Shown here piece after piece: positions 51,307 to 59,865 of a stretch of 62,930 nucleotides of DNA. The stretch comes from Rhodococcoides kyotonense (lineage in GTDB: Bacteria; Actinomycetota; Actinomycetes; Mycobacteriales; Mycobacteriaceae). The stretch's first letter is position 1. Each line of letters opens with the position of its first letter. A program made the position numbers and the translations under genes. The stretch lies in NCBI RefSeq assembly GCF_001645385.1, contig NZ_LVHI01000019.1, positions 14,522 through 77,451 of the forward strand, read 5' to 3'. Below the pieces are notes generated by a model. That model was not told where the DNA came from. It saw only the letters and a program-made list of their open reading frames with translations, and did no database searches.

Positions 51307-51712
51307 TACTCCCGACCGCCTTCAGGAGGCGACCCGCACCGGCTTCGGTCGCTTCCTCATCGCCGTCTATGCGGTGTTCGCCGTCGCCGCCACCTCACGG
51401 TCGATCGTGCAGTTGACGACACGCTTCGACGTCGCCCCGCTCGCGTACATCCTGTCGGCGCTCGCGGCGGTCATCTACATCGTGGCGACGGTCGGGCTGG
51501 CACGCGCGACCGAGGCGTCGCGCCGAGTCGTGACGGTGTCCTGCATCATCGAGCTCGTCGGCGTCCTCGCCATCGGTGCGCTCAGCTACATCCAGCCTCA
51601 GGATTTCCCCGACGCGACCGTGTGGTCGCACTTCGGTCAGGGATACGTCTTCATTCCCGTGGTGCTCCCGGTCGCCGGGCTCTGGTGGATACGGCGGACC
51701 CGCCGCCTGTGA
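51299..51712 (+). CDS. Small four-span membrane protein, partner of the preceding gene
   Basis: 137 residues, about four membrane segments, starting MPDTPDRLQEATRTGFGRFLIAVYAVFA and ending WWIRRTRRL. Its TGA (51710-51712) lies in the left arm of the palindrome at 51709-51781. No function can be assigned; the 8-base overlap with the preceding gene implies coordinated synthesis. Confidence 0.7.
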   Translation: MPDTPDRLQEATRTGFGRFLIAVYAVFAVAATSRSIVQLTTRFDVAPLAYILSALAAVIYIVATVGLARATEASRRVVTVSCIIELVGVLAIGALSYIQPQDFPDATVWSHFGQGYVFIPVVLPVAGLWWIRRTRRL

Positions 51713-51781
51713 GCGCGAACGTATAGCGGGCAGGAGCGGAGCCTGCGAAGCGACCCGAGGACGCTATGTATTCGCACTCAC
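51709..51781. repeat. Palindromic repeat (copy 3) with a family B repeat nested in its loop
   Basis: Outer arms GTGAGCGCGAACGTATAGCG (51709-51728) and CGCTATGTATTCGCACTCAC (51762-51781) are 16/20 complementary. The loop holds a complete family B unit (51733-51756, AGGAGCGGAGCCTGC then GAAGCGACCC). The TGA of the plus-strand membrane protein and the TGA of the minus-strand SRPBCC gene are the GTGA at the base of each arm. Likely a two-way terminator. Confidence 0.75.
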
Positions 51782-52212
51782 GTGTCGAGTGCAGCGAGAT
51801 TGTCCACCGACTGCTTGACATCGGTGTCGAGGGCCTTGGCGACGACCTTGCCGACGGGCCCGAACAGGACCCCGCCGCCGAAGTAGGCGTCGAGCGTCAG
51901 AATGGAGCCGCCCTCGTGGTTCTCGCGCACGTGGATGGTCATCGCGATCTTGATGCCACCCTTTCCGCGGCCGGACATCTCGATGAGTTCGGGCTCCTTG
52001 TACTCGGTGAACGTCCATTTGATGGTGTTCCGGAAGCCCTTGACCTTCACGAGCGACTCGACCTCGGTGCCCTTCTCGATCGTCGCGGGAGGCGGGCTGC
52101 ACCAACCACCGTGGATCGTCATCCATTCGTCGAAGCGGTTCAGCGCGGACGCCTTGTCCCAGGCACCCTGAGGATTTTCGGGCATGTTCACGGTCACTCG
52201 GATCGTCGCCAT
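51778..52212 (-). CDS. SRPBCC superfamily (polyketide cyclase/lipid-binding-like) protein
   Basis: 144 residues, helix-grip fold: TIRVTVNMPENPQGAWDKASALNRFDEWMTIHGGW at the N-terminus, a beta-sheet core, and a long C-terminal helix (GPVGKVVAKALDTDVKQSVDNLAAL). Typical of mycobacterial/rhodococcal type II toxin-like or lipid-binding SRPBCC proteins; the ligand is unknown. The ATG at 52212 follows GGGGG directly, so the ribosome site is poor. Divergent from ligD. Confidence 0.78.
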   Translation of the reverse strand: MATIRVTVNMPENPQGAWDKASALNRFDEWMTIHGGWCSPPPATIEKGTEVESLVKVKGFRNTIKWTFTEYKEPELIEMSGRGKGGIKIAMTIHVRENHEGGSILTLDAYFGGGVLFGPVGKVVAKALDTDVKQSVDNLAALDT

Positions 52213-52272
52213 ACCCCCGAGATTGGCACTTCTCGCGCGCGGCCAAACCTGACCAGTGACTAGCCTGGGGAA

Positions 52273-54594
52273 ATGGCGACGCTCGAGATCGCAGGCCGAA
52301 AGCTCTCGGTCACCAATCTGGACAAGGTGCTGTTCCCCGAGACCGGCACGACGAAGAGCCAGGTCATCGAGTACTACACCTCGATCGCACCCGCGATGCT
52401 CCCGCACTTGGCCGGCCGTGCCGTGACGCGGAAGCGGTGGCCGAACGGGGTGGATCAGCCGTCGTTCTTCGAAAAGAATCTCGCATCGTCGGCGCCGGAC
52501 TGGCTGGAACGACGCGACATGCAGCACTCCGATCGCGTCGTCGTGTATCCGTTGTTCTCCACAGCCGCGGATCTCGCGTGGCTCGGGCAGCAGGCCGCCA
52601 TCGAGGCACACGTCCCGCAGTGGCGTTTCGACGGCGATGCGCAGGGCCTGGCCACGAGGATGGTCTTCGACCTCGATCCGGGCGACGACGTCGACCTCGC
52701 CCGCTGCGCCGAGATCGCCTGCGAAATCCGCGGCCTCATGACCGACATCGGGTTCACCGCGTATCCGGTCACCAGCGGCAGCAAGGGCATTCACCTCTAC
52801 GTTCCGCTCGACAAGCCACTGACGTCGTCGGGAGCATCGACCGTCGCGAAGCACGTCGCGACGATTCTCGAGGAGCGCTCACCCGACCGCGTCACGGCGA
52901 CGATGGCCAAAGCGAAGCGGACCGGCCGAGTCTTCGTCGACTGGTCGCAGAACAACGGGAAGAAGACGACGGTCGCGCCGTACTCGATGCGTGCGCGATC
53001 GGAACCGACCGTCGCCGCTCCCCGGACGTGGGAGGAACTCGAATCTCCCGGCCTCACGCAGTTGCGGTACGAGGAAGTGCTCGAGCGCTATCAGGACCAG
53101 GGAGACCTACTCGCCGATCTGGACCCGCCCCTGGGCGACGTGGAGACTGCTTCTGCCGAGCCCGACAAACTCACGAAGTACCGCAGCATGCGCAGCCGCG
53201 CGAAGACGCCCGAGCCGATACCGACCGGAGGAGAACCGCGCGGGAACGACGACACGTTCGTCATCCAGGAGCACCACGCCCGACGCCTGCACTACGACTT
53301 CCGACTCGAACACGACGGCGTCCTCGTCTCCTGGGCCGTGCCGAAGAACATTCCCGACGACCCGACGCAGAACCGCCTCGCCGTACACACCGAGGACCAC
53401 CCACTCGAATACGCGACGTTCGAGGGCAGCATCCCGAAGGGCGAGTACGGCGGCGGAGAGGTGACGATCTGGGACAGCGGTACGTACGAACTCGAGAAAT
53501 GGCGCGACGACGAAGTCATCGTCGTCCTGTCGGGAGCCAAGGCGAAAGGCCGTTTCGCTCTCATCAAGACCAAGGGCGATCAATGGCTGATGCACCTGAT
53601 GAAGGAGCAGTCTCCGTCGCCCGACGATGAACATCCGTCGAACAATGGCGTACCCGAAAGCAATCTCCCGAAGAATGTTGCGCCGATGCTCGCGACCGCG
53701 GGCGACGTCCTCGGCCTTCCCGACGGCGAATGGTCCTTCGAGGGAAAGTGGGACGGCTTTCGCGTCGTCGCACAGTTCTCGTACGGCGAGATGAAGCTGA
53801 CGTCTCGGACCGGAAAGGACCTGACCGAGCGCTTCCGTGCATTTCAGGCTCTCGCAGACGATCTGAAGGACCACGAGGCCATCGTCGACGGTGAAGCAGT
53901 CGTCTTCGACGCCGACGGCATCTCCAGTTTCGAACTGCTGCAGAACAGCACCGGCAAGCACGTCGACTTCATCGCGTTCGACCTGCTGCATCTCGACGGA
54001 ACGTCGTTGCTGCGCAAGAAGTATTCGGATCGGCGCAAACTTCTCGAGCTGCTGACGACGGGCCTCGATTCGGTCATCGTGCCGGAACTGTTGCCGTCGA
54101 CGGCGGCCGAGGCGGCGGCCGCGAGCATCGAGCGTGGACTGGAAGGCGTCGTCGCCAAGCGGTCCGACTCGATCTACCAACCCGGCAAACGCGCGAAAAC
54201 CTGGATCAAGTCCAAGAATTGGCGCACTCAGGAAGTGGTCATCGGCGGGTGGCGACGCGGCCGCGGGCGCCGGGGAGACGGTATCGGCTCGCTGCTCGTC
54301 GGTGTGCCCGACGAGGGTGGCCTGCGCTATCTCGGCCGCGTCGGAACCGGTTTCAGCGAACAGGCACTCGACCGTCTGAGCACGGAGTTGTCTCCGTTGC
54401 AGACCGATGGATCGCCGTTCGCAGAGACCCTCCCGACGGCCGACCGAAAGGATGCAGTGTGGGTGACGCCGCTTCTCGTCGGTGAGGTCCGGTTCTTCGA
54501 ATGGACCGACTCGATGCATCTGAGGCATCCGAGTTGGCGCGGTATTCGTGAGGACAAGAAGCCGGAAGACGTAGTGATCGAGCACAATTCCTAG
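52273..54594 (+). CDS. ligD: Multifunctional NHEJ DNA ligase LigD
   Basis: 773 residues in mycobacterial order polymerase, 3'-phosphoesterase, ligase. Polymerase (1-290): VFDLDPGDD metal motif, SGSKGIHLYVPL, FVDWSQNNGKKT. Phosphoesterase (about 325-450): EEHHARRLHYDFRL-like HHARRLHYDFRLEHDG and HPLEYATFEG. Ligase (470-773): EGKWDGFR with nucleophile Lys, then LEGVVAKRSDS and IKSKN. It works with Ku in end joining; no ku gene is in the window. TAGCCT (52261-52266), six bases, then ATG points to leaderless transcription. Confidence 0.94.
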   Translation: MATLEIAGRKLSVTNLDKVLFPETGTTKSQVIEYYTSIAPAMLPHLAGRAVTRKRWPNGVDQPSFFEKNLASSAPDWLERRDMQHSDRVVVYPLFSTAADLAWLGQQAAIEAHVPQWRFDGDAQGLATRMVFDLDPGDDVDLARCAEIACEIRGLMTDIGFTAYPVTSGSKGIHLYVPLDKPLTSSGASTVAKHVATILEERSPDRVTATMAKAKRTGRVFVDWSQNNGKKTTVAPYSMRARSEPTVAAPRTWEELESPGLTQLRYEEVLERYQDQGDLLADLDPPLGDVETASAEPDKLTKYRSMRSRAKTPEPIPTGGEPRGNDDTFVIQEHHARRLHYDFRLEHDGVLVSWAVPKNIPDDPTQNRLAVHTEDHPLEYATFEGSIPKGEYGGGEVTIWDSGTYELEKWRDDEVIVVLSGAKAKGRFALIKTKGDQWLMHLMKEQSPSPDDEHPSNNGVPESNLPKNVAPMLATAGDVLGLPDGEWSFEGKWDGFRVVAQFSYGEMKLTSRTGKDLTERFRAFQALADDLKDHEAIVDGEAVVFDADGISSFELLQNSTGKHVDFIAFDLLHLDGTSLLRKKYSDRRKLLELLTTGLDSVIVPELLPSTAAEAAAASIERGLEGVVAKRSDSIYQPGKRAKTWIKSKNWRTQEVVIGGWRRGRGRRGDGIGSLLVGVPDEGGLRYLGRVGTGFSEQALDRLSTELSPLQTDGSPFAETLPTADRKDAVWVTPLLVGEVRFFEWTDSMHLRHPSWRGIREDKKPEDVVIEHNS

Positions 54595-54803
54595 GCGCGC
54601 GCTCGAGCCCTCTCGCGGTTGCCATAAAATCTCTTGCTGCGTACCCTTTCGAACATCGTTTCCGGGGGGAGCGTAACGAGCGGGGTCACTTTTTCTATAT
54701 CGCACCTGGTGCGGCGTTCTCTCGATCGGGCGCTGCAGGGGGTGCGGTCGGACTGTGTCTCCCGCACGGGAAAACGAAGCTTTGTCGGGAGGGATTTGAC
54801 GCT

Positions 54804-56018
54804 ATGCGCGCTTACAAACTGATCGGGGCAGCGGTCGTGTCCGCAGCCACGGTCATGTGTTCGACTCTGATGACCGCAGCACCTGCTACGGCGATTCCGC
54901 TGGAGCCCACGCCCATTGCCGATGTGTTCTACGCTCCGGTTCCTGGTCTGGATGCGCTGAACCCCGGTGACATCATCTCCAGCAGGCCGATGCCGCCACC
55001 TCCCGGTTTCTTCGACGTCGACGTGTGGCAGCTGCGCTTCCGGTCGACCAACTCCGCAGGCAATCCGATCGCCGCGGTCAACACGGTCATGGCTCCGAAG
55101 AACAAGGCACCGAACGGGCCTCTGCTGTCGTACCAACACATCATCAATGCACTGGGCTTGGAATGCGCTCCCTCACAGGCACTCTGGACCTCCGATCCCA
55201 ACCTGATGATTCGTGAGGCTCCGGCACTCAACGTTGCCCTTCAGCGTGGATGGACCGTCGCGATCGCCGATCACCTCGGCCCCAACAGCGCGTACGGCGC
55301 AGCCAAGATGGGCGGCCAGATCGTCCTCGACAGCATCCGTGCGACGCAACGCTTCGATCCGCTTCAGGTGCAGCAGAGCCGAGTCGCGCTCGCCGGCTAC
55401 TCGGGCGGCGGCATGGCGACGGCGTGGGCGGCCGCACTGCAGAACGACTACGCACCCGAGCTGAACATCGTCGGCAGCGCTGCGGGCGGTGCGCCGATGA
55501 ACCTCGAACGCATGGCTCGCGATCTGGGCTTCAACCCGCATCCGGTGTTCGGCCTCGCATTCGCTGCGGCGCTCGGACTCGAGCGGGAGTACCCGACTCG
55601 GATTCCGATCAGCGAACAGCTGAACCCGCTGGGCCGGCAGATGGCCGCCGAAGTGCAGAACGCGTGCACCAACGACATCATTCGGGTCGGCGCAGGCAAG
55701 AGCGCGACGATCGTCGCCGACTCGCTCAGCCTCATCGACAGCCCCGAGATGGTCGACGCGGTCAACGAGAACAGCGTCGAGCTCTACCCGGGCGTTCCGA
55801 AGGCTCCCTACTTCGAGTGGCACAGCCCGACGGACGCACTCATCCCGGTTTCGTCCATCACCAACACCCTCGGCCGCTACTGCGCCGCAGGTGTCCCGGT
55901 CACCGAGGTTCAGGTGCCCAGTAACGATCACCTCACCGCCGCGGTGCTCGGGCTTCCACAGGCTCTCGAATGGATCGACGCCCGCTTGAACGGCGTTCCT
56001 GCGCCGAGCAACTGCTGA
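54804..56018 (+). CDS. Secreted triacylglycerol lipase (LIP family)
   Basis: 404 residues. Sec signal peptide (MRAYKLIGAAVVSAATVMCSTLMTAAPATA). Alpha/beta-hydrolase with nucleophile elbow ALAGYSGGGMATAW (Ser about residue 200), Asp in WHSPTDALIPV and His in VPSNDHLTAA, as in secretory lipases of fungi and actinobacteria. It is preceded by a 209-base region without genes; GGGAGGG lies about 11 bases before the ATG. A strong terminator follows at 56035. Confidence 0.88.
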   Translation: MRAYKLIGAAVVSAATVMCSTLMTAAPATAIPLEPTPIADVFYAPVPGLDALNPGDIISSRPMPPPPGFFDVDVWQLRFRSTNSAGNPIAAVNTVMAPKNKAPNGPLLSYQHIINALGLECAPSQALWTSDPNLMIREAPALNVALQRGWTVAIADHLGPNSAYGAAKMGGQIVLDSIRATQRFDPLQVQQSRVALAGYSGGGMATAWAAALQNDYAPELNIVGSAAGGAPMNLERMARDLGFNPHPVFGLAFAAALGLEREYPTRIPISEQLNPLGRQMAAEVQNACTNDIIRVGAGKSATIVADSLSLIDSPEMVDAVNENSVELYPGVPKAPYFEWHSPTDALIPVSSITNTLGRYCAAGVPVTEVQVPSNDHLTAAVLGLPQALEWIDARLNGVPAPSNC

Positions 56019-56034
56019 ACTGGCAACCACACGA

Positions 56035-56081
56035 GCGAAGGACGCCCTCGGTCACCCCAAGTGACCGAGGGCGTCCCTCGC
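56035..56081 (+). terminator. Strong intrinsic terminator of the lipase gene
   Basis: A 21-base stem (56035-56055 with 56061-56081, one mismatch), core GGACGCCCTCGGTCAC paired with GTGACCGAGGGCGTCC, loop CCCAA. It starts 17 bases after the lipase stop and separates the lipase from the iron-regulated gene. Confidence 0.85.
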
Positions 56082-56113
56082 TTCCGGCCCTTGAAATTTC
56101 GATGACCTCGGGG

Positions 56114-56132
56114 ATCGGTTAGGCTAACCTCG
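56114..56132 (+). promoter_or_regulatory. Iron box (IdeR/DmdR-type operator)
   Basis: The core TTAGGCTAACCT (56119-56130) matches the centre of the mycobacterial/rhodococcal IdeR consensus TTAGGTTAGGCTAACCTAA exactly; flanks agree partly (about 15 of 19 overall). It lies 32 bases before the start of a siderophore-binding lipoprotein, so iron-dependent repression is very likely. Confidence 0.85.
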
Positions 56133-56161
56133 CATTTCGTACTTACGCGAGGAGTCCCACA

Positions 56162-57154
56162 GTGCGCACCAGTTACCTCCGCATCGCCGCAGGCGCTGCA
56201 GCAGTCGCGCTCGTCGCCGGCTGTTCGTCCGACGACAGCTCGTCGTCGACCAACTCCGACGAGTCCGGCGCTTTTCCCGTCATCATCACCCACCACTTCG
56301 GTGAGACGACCGTCGACAGCGAACCGTCGAGCATCGTCACCATCGGCTTCAACGAGCAGGACTTCGTGCTCGCACTCGGCGTGAAGCCCGTCGCGACGCG
56401 CGGCAACCTCAGCTACGACTACCGGAACCGTCCCTGGGCGCAGGAAGCTCTCGGTGGCACCGACATCCCCGAGGTCGGTTCCGAGGAACTGAACCTCGAG
56501 CAGATCGCGAACGCTGCACCCGATCTGATACTCGGTCCGTACTCGTTCATCGAGCAGGGCCAATACGACCAGCTGTCCGAGATGGCACCCACGATCGCCG
56601 ACATCGGAGGCTACGACGACGTCCCCGCGGCCACGTGGCAGCAGGAGTTCGAGGTGATCGGCAAGGCACTCGGCAAGGAGCAGGAGACCGCCGACCAGAC
56701 GGCCGAGCTGGAGCAGAAGTTCCAGACGACCCAGGACGAGAACCCGCAGTTCGCCGGCAAGACTCTGACGCTCGGCTTCGACATGGGCGACGGCAGCTAC
56801 CTCGTGCTCGGCGAGGACGACATCCGTGCGCTGTTCTTCAAGGACCTCGGCTTCGAGATCCCCGCGGTGACGGAGACGATCAGCCCCGAGAACCTGAACA
56901 AGCTCGACACCGACGTACTCGTCATGGCCGGCGCGAGTCGTGAGCAGCTGCTCGCCAACCCGCTGTTCGCTGCGCTGAACGTCGTCTCACAGGATCGCAC
57001 CGCGTACATCGGTGCGTTCAGCGAGGACCTGCCGTCGGCACTCGGATACTCGAGCCCCCTGTCGCTGAACTACGCGATCGACGGTTTCGCACCGATGCTG
57101 GCCGCCGCCGCGGACAACGACCCGGCCACCGTGGTTCCGGCACCGGCCGTCTGA
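56162..57154 (+). CDS. Iron-siderophore ABC transporter substrate-binding lipoprotein
   Basis: 330 residues. Lipobox LVAGC with Cys21, then an Ser/Asp-rich tether. Class III binding fold (FepB/FhuD-like): VDSEPSSIVTIGFNEQDFVLALGVKPVATRG, GSEELNLEQIANAAPDLILG, LGEDDIRALFFKDLGF and the long interlobe helix. The GTG start has GAGGAG 8 bases upstream and the iron box just before. Permease and ATPase genes of the uptake system are not adjacent. Its last 85 bases overlap the 3' end of the ABC exporter on the other strand. Confidence 0.87.
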   Translation: MRTSYLRIAAGAAAVALVAGCSSDDSSSSTNSDESGAFPVIITHHFGETTVDSEPSSIVTIGFNEQDFVLALGVKPVATRGNLSYDYRNRPWAQEALGGTDIPEVGSEELNLEQIANAAPDLILGPYSFIEQGQYDQLSEMAPTIADIGGYDDVPAATWQQEFEVIGKALGKEQETADQTAELEQKFQTTQDENPQFAGKTLTLGFDMGDGSYLVLGEDDIRALFFKDLGFEIPAVTETISPENLNKLDTDVLVMAGASREQLLANPLFAALNVVSQDRTAYIGAFSEDLPSALGYSSPLSLNYAIDGFAPMLAAAADNDPATVVPAPAV

Positions 57155-59022
57155 TCCGAGCCGGACACACTGAACTGCGTCCGATGGAGCTCCTCGTAGC
57201 GGCCTCTCGCCGCGAGGAGCTCCTCGTGCGTTCCGCGCTCGACGATCGACCCATCTTCGACGACGAGAATCATGTCGGCGGCGCGGATGGTCGACAAGCG
57301 GTGTGCGATCACCACCGACGTCTTGCCTGCAAGCGCCTCACCGAGGGCGGCCTGAACCGCGGCTTCCGACGTCGAATCCAGTGATGCCGTCGCCTCGTCG
57401 AGAATGACGACCTTCGGCCGGGAGATCAGAAGTCTCGCAATGGTCAGCCGTTGTCTTTCACCACCGGACAGCCGGTAACCGCGTTCGCCGACGACGGTCT
57501 CGAGTCCGTCGGGCAAGGATTTCACCAAGCCGTCGAGCCTCGCGCGTCGAAGCGCGTCCCACACCTCCTCCTCGGTCGCGTCGGGCCGCGACAGCACGAT
57601 GTTGGCGCGGACCGTGTCGTGGAACAGGTGTCCGTCCTGGGTCACCATGCCCACTGCGTCGCGGATGGATTCGGCGGTCAGATCACGAACGTCGTTCTCT
57701 CCCAGCCTCACCGAGCCGTCGTCGACGTCGTAGAGGCGGGCCACCAACTGCGCGATGGTCGACTTGCCTGCGCCGGAGGTGCCGACGAGCGCAACCATCT
57801 GCCCCGGCTCGGCCCGAAACGACACACCGTGCAGGACTTCCTCCCCGCCGCGCGTGTCCAACGCCGCCACTTCCTCCAACGACGCGAGCGACACCTTGTC
57901 CGCCGACGGGTAGGCGAAGCGCACGTCCCTCAACTCGACCGACACCGGCGCGTCAGGCAACGCGACGGCGCCCGGCTTGTCCTGGATGAGTGGCACCAGG
58001 TCGAGCACCTCGAAGACGCGCTCGAAACTGACCAGTGCGCTCATCACCTCCACGCGTGCGCTCGCCAGTTCGGTCAACGGCGAGTACAGCCGGGTGAGCA
58101 GAAGAGAGAGCGACACAACCGATCCCGGATCGAGCTGTCCGCGCAGAGCGTAGAAGCCACCTAGCCCGTAGACGACCGCGAGAGCCAGGGCCGACACCAG
58201 CGTCAGCGCGGTGACGAACACCGTCTGCACCATCGCGCTGCGCACGCCGATGTCGCGGACTCTGGATGCCCGCACTGCGAATTCACGGGACTCGAAGTCG
58301 GGCTGCCCGAAGAGTTTGACCAATGTCGCGCCCGGAGCCGAGAACCGCTCGGTCATCTGCGTGCTCATCGCCGAGTCGTGTGCCGCTGCCTCCCGCTGCA
58401 ACCGCGCGAGTCGACGACCCATCCGACTCGCCGGGATCACGAAGACCGGCAACAGCAGCATCGCGAGAAAGGTTACCTGCCAGGAGATTCCGATCATCAC
58501 GACCAACGTCAGGGCGAGCGTCACAAGATTGCTGACGACGCCCGACAACGTGTCGCTGAATGCACGCTGCGCACCGATGACGTCGTTGTTCAGTCGACTG
58601 ACGAGTGCGCCCGTACGGGTGCGAGTGAAGAACGCGATCGGCATACGCTGCACGTGGTCGAACACGGCGGTGCGCAGGTCCAGGATCAGGCCTTCGCCGA
58701 TGTTCGCCGACAGCCACCGATTCAACAGACCGAACGCGGCGTCGACGACGGCGATGGCAGCGATCAACAGCGAGAGCCGGAGAACGATGTCGAACGAAGC
58801 ACCGTCGACGATCGCGTTGACCACCCGCCCTGCCAGCACGGGTGTCGCGACGGCGAGAACCGCGAGGACGACGCTGAGCAGCACGAAGCCGACCAGTTTG
58901 GTTTTGTGCGGTCGGGCGAATGCGAGGATTCTGCGGGCGGTGTCGGCATTGAAACGAGCTGTACCGGACGACGCGTGCATCGTCCGGTACAGCTGGTTCC
59001 AGGCGGTGACTTCCATGCTCAT
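57070..59022 (-). CDS. ABC transporter, fused membrane and ATPase domains (exporter type)
   Basis: 650 residues: six-helix exporter domain (about 30-320) and ATPase domain (about 360-600) with Walker A VGTSGAGKSTIA, Q-loop VTQDGHLFHDTV, signature LSGGERQRLTIARLL, Walker B VVILDEATASLD and H-loop IAHRLST. Family members export lipids, peptides or siderophores as dimers. The C-terminal extension after RYEELHRTQFSV is about 33 residues, rich in Gly/Ala/Ser, and is encoded antisense to the siderophore-binding gene. The ATG at 59022 or the second ATG at 59016 can be the start. Confidence 0.88.
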   Translation of the reverse strand: MSMEVTAWNQLYRTMHASSGTARFNADTARRILAFARPHKTKLVGFVLLSVVLAVLAVATPVLAGRVVNAIVDGASFDIVLRLSLLIAAIAVVDAAFGLLNRWLSANIGEGLILDLRTAVFDHVQRMPIAFFTRTRTGALVSRLNNDVIGAQRAFSDTLSGVVSNLVTLALTLVVMIGISWQVTFLAMLLLPVFVIPASRMGRRLARLQREAAAHDSAMSTQMTERFSAPGATLVKLFGQPDFESREFAVRASRVRDIGVRSAMVQTVFVTALTLVSALALAVVYGLGGFYALRGQLDPGSVVSLSLLLTRLYSPLTELASARVEVMSALVSFERVFEVLDLVPLIQDKPGAVALPDAPVSVELRDVRFAYPSADKVSLASLEEVAALDTRGGEEVLHGVSFRAEPGQMVALVGTSGAGKSTIAQLVARLYDVDDGSVRLGENDVRDLTAESIRDAVGMVTQDGHLFHDTVRANIVLSRPDATEEEVWDALRRARLDGLVKSLPDGLETVVGERGYRLSGGERQRLTIARLLISRPKVVILDEATASLDSTSEAAVQAALGEALAGKTSVVIAHRLSTIRAADMILVVEDGSIVERGTHEELLAARGRYEELHRTQFSVSGSDQTAGAGTTVAGSLSAAAASIGAKPSIA

Positions 59023-59079
59023 GCCTGAAACCGTAGAACCTCGACTTAGGTGGAGGTCAAGGGTCCATGCTCGACCGGT

Positions 59080-59865
59080 TCACGCAGTCCTGACCTCGCC
59101 CACGACAACGGTCCCGTCGAGTTCGTCCGAATGGGCGATGCGTGCGTCGAACCCCGCACCGCGCATGATCTGCACGGTCCCCTTCGCCTGACCGACGCTG
59201 GTCTCGATCAGGAGATGACCGCGGTCGGTGAGCCACTGCCGGGCGTCGTCGGCGATGCGGCGGTGCCAGTCCAGTCCGTCCAATCCGCCGTCGAGCGCGA
59301 CGCGGGGTTCGTGATCACGCGCTTCGGCCGGCATCGAGGCGATGGCGTCGGTGGGGACGTAGGGCGCATTGGCGACGATGACATCGACGTAGCCTCGAAG
59401 GTGTTGCGGCAGAGCAGAATACAGATCGCTCTGGTAGACGTGGCCCGCACCGATGTTGCGGCGAGCGCACCGGACGGCGACGGGGTCGATGTCGGTGGCG
59501 TGGAGGTCGAGGTGCCCGAGCTCGTGTTCGAGCGCCGCCCCGACTGCCCCGGATCCGCAACACATGTCGACGACGGTCGTCGGCCGGAGCGCGAGTGCCT
59601 CCTCGACGAGGAGTTCCGTGCGACGTCGGGGCACGAAGACGCCGGGTTCGACGACGATACGGAGTCCACGAAATTCTGCCCACCCGAGGATCTGCTCCAA
59701 GGGGGTGCCCTCCACGCGTCGGGACACCATCTCGAGGAGCCGATCACCGGTGAACGCCTGGAGGAGAAGTGCGGCCTCGTCCTCGGCGTACACGCATCCG
59801 GCGGCGCGGAGCGTGCGGGTGATGGCCTGGTGGGAGTCGATGCTCGACTGTATCCCAGTGCTCAC
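59080..59865 (-). CDS. HemK/PrmC-like protein N5-glutamine methyltransferase
   Basis: 261 residues. SAM-binding motif VVDMCCGSGAVGAALEHEL, the substrate-binding motif reads NAPYVPTD (NPPY in PrmC), preceded by VFVPRRRTELLVEEAL, the PrmC signature region. Housekeeping PrmC has NPPY, so this NAPY paralogue may have another target. The GTG start overlaps the transporter stop as GTGA. Co-transcribed with the TDT transporter gene. Confidence 0.83.
   Translation of the reverse strand: MSTGIQSSIDSHQAITRTLRAAGCVYAEDEAALLLQAFTGDRLLEMVSRRVEGTPLEQILGWAEFRGLRIVVEPGVFVPRRRTELLVEEALALRPTTVVDMCCGSGAVGAALEHELGHLDLHATDIDPVAVRCARRNIGAGHVYQSDLYSALPQHLRGYVDVIVANAPYVPTDAIASMPAEARDHEPRVALDGGLDGLDWHRRIADDARQWLTDRGHLLIETSVGQAKGTVQIMRGAGFDARIAHSDELDGTVVVGEVRTA

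Noticed and set aside
53107..54705. 532-codon open frame antisense to ligD
   Set aside because: Antisense to an intact LigD with all catalytic motifs; the translated sequence has no recognisable fold.
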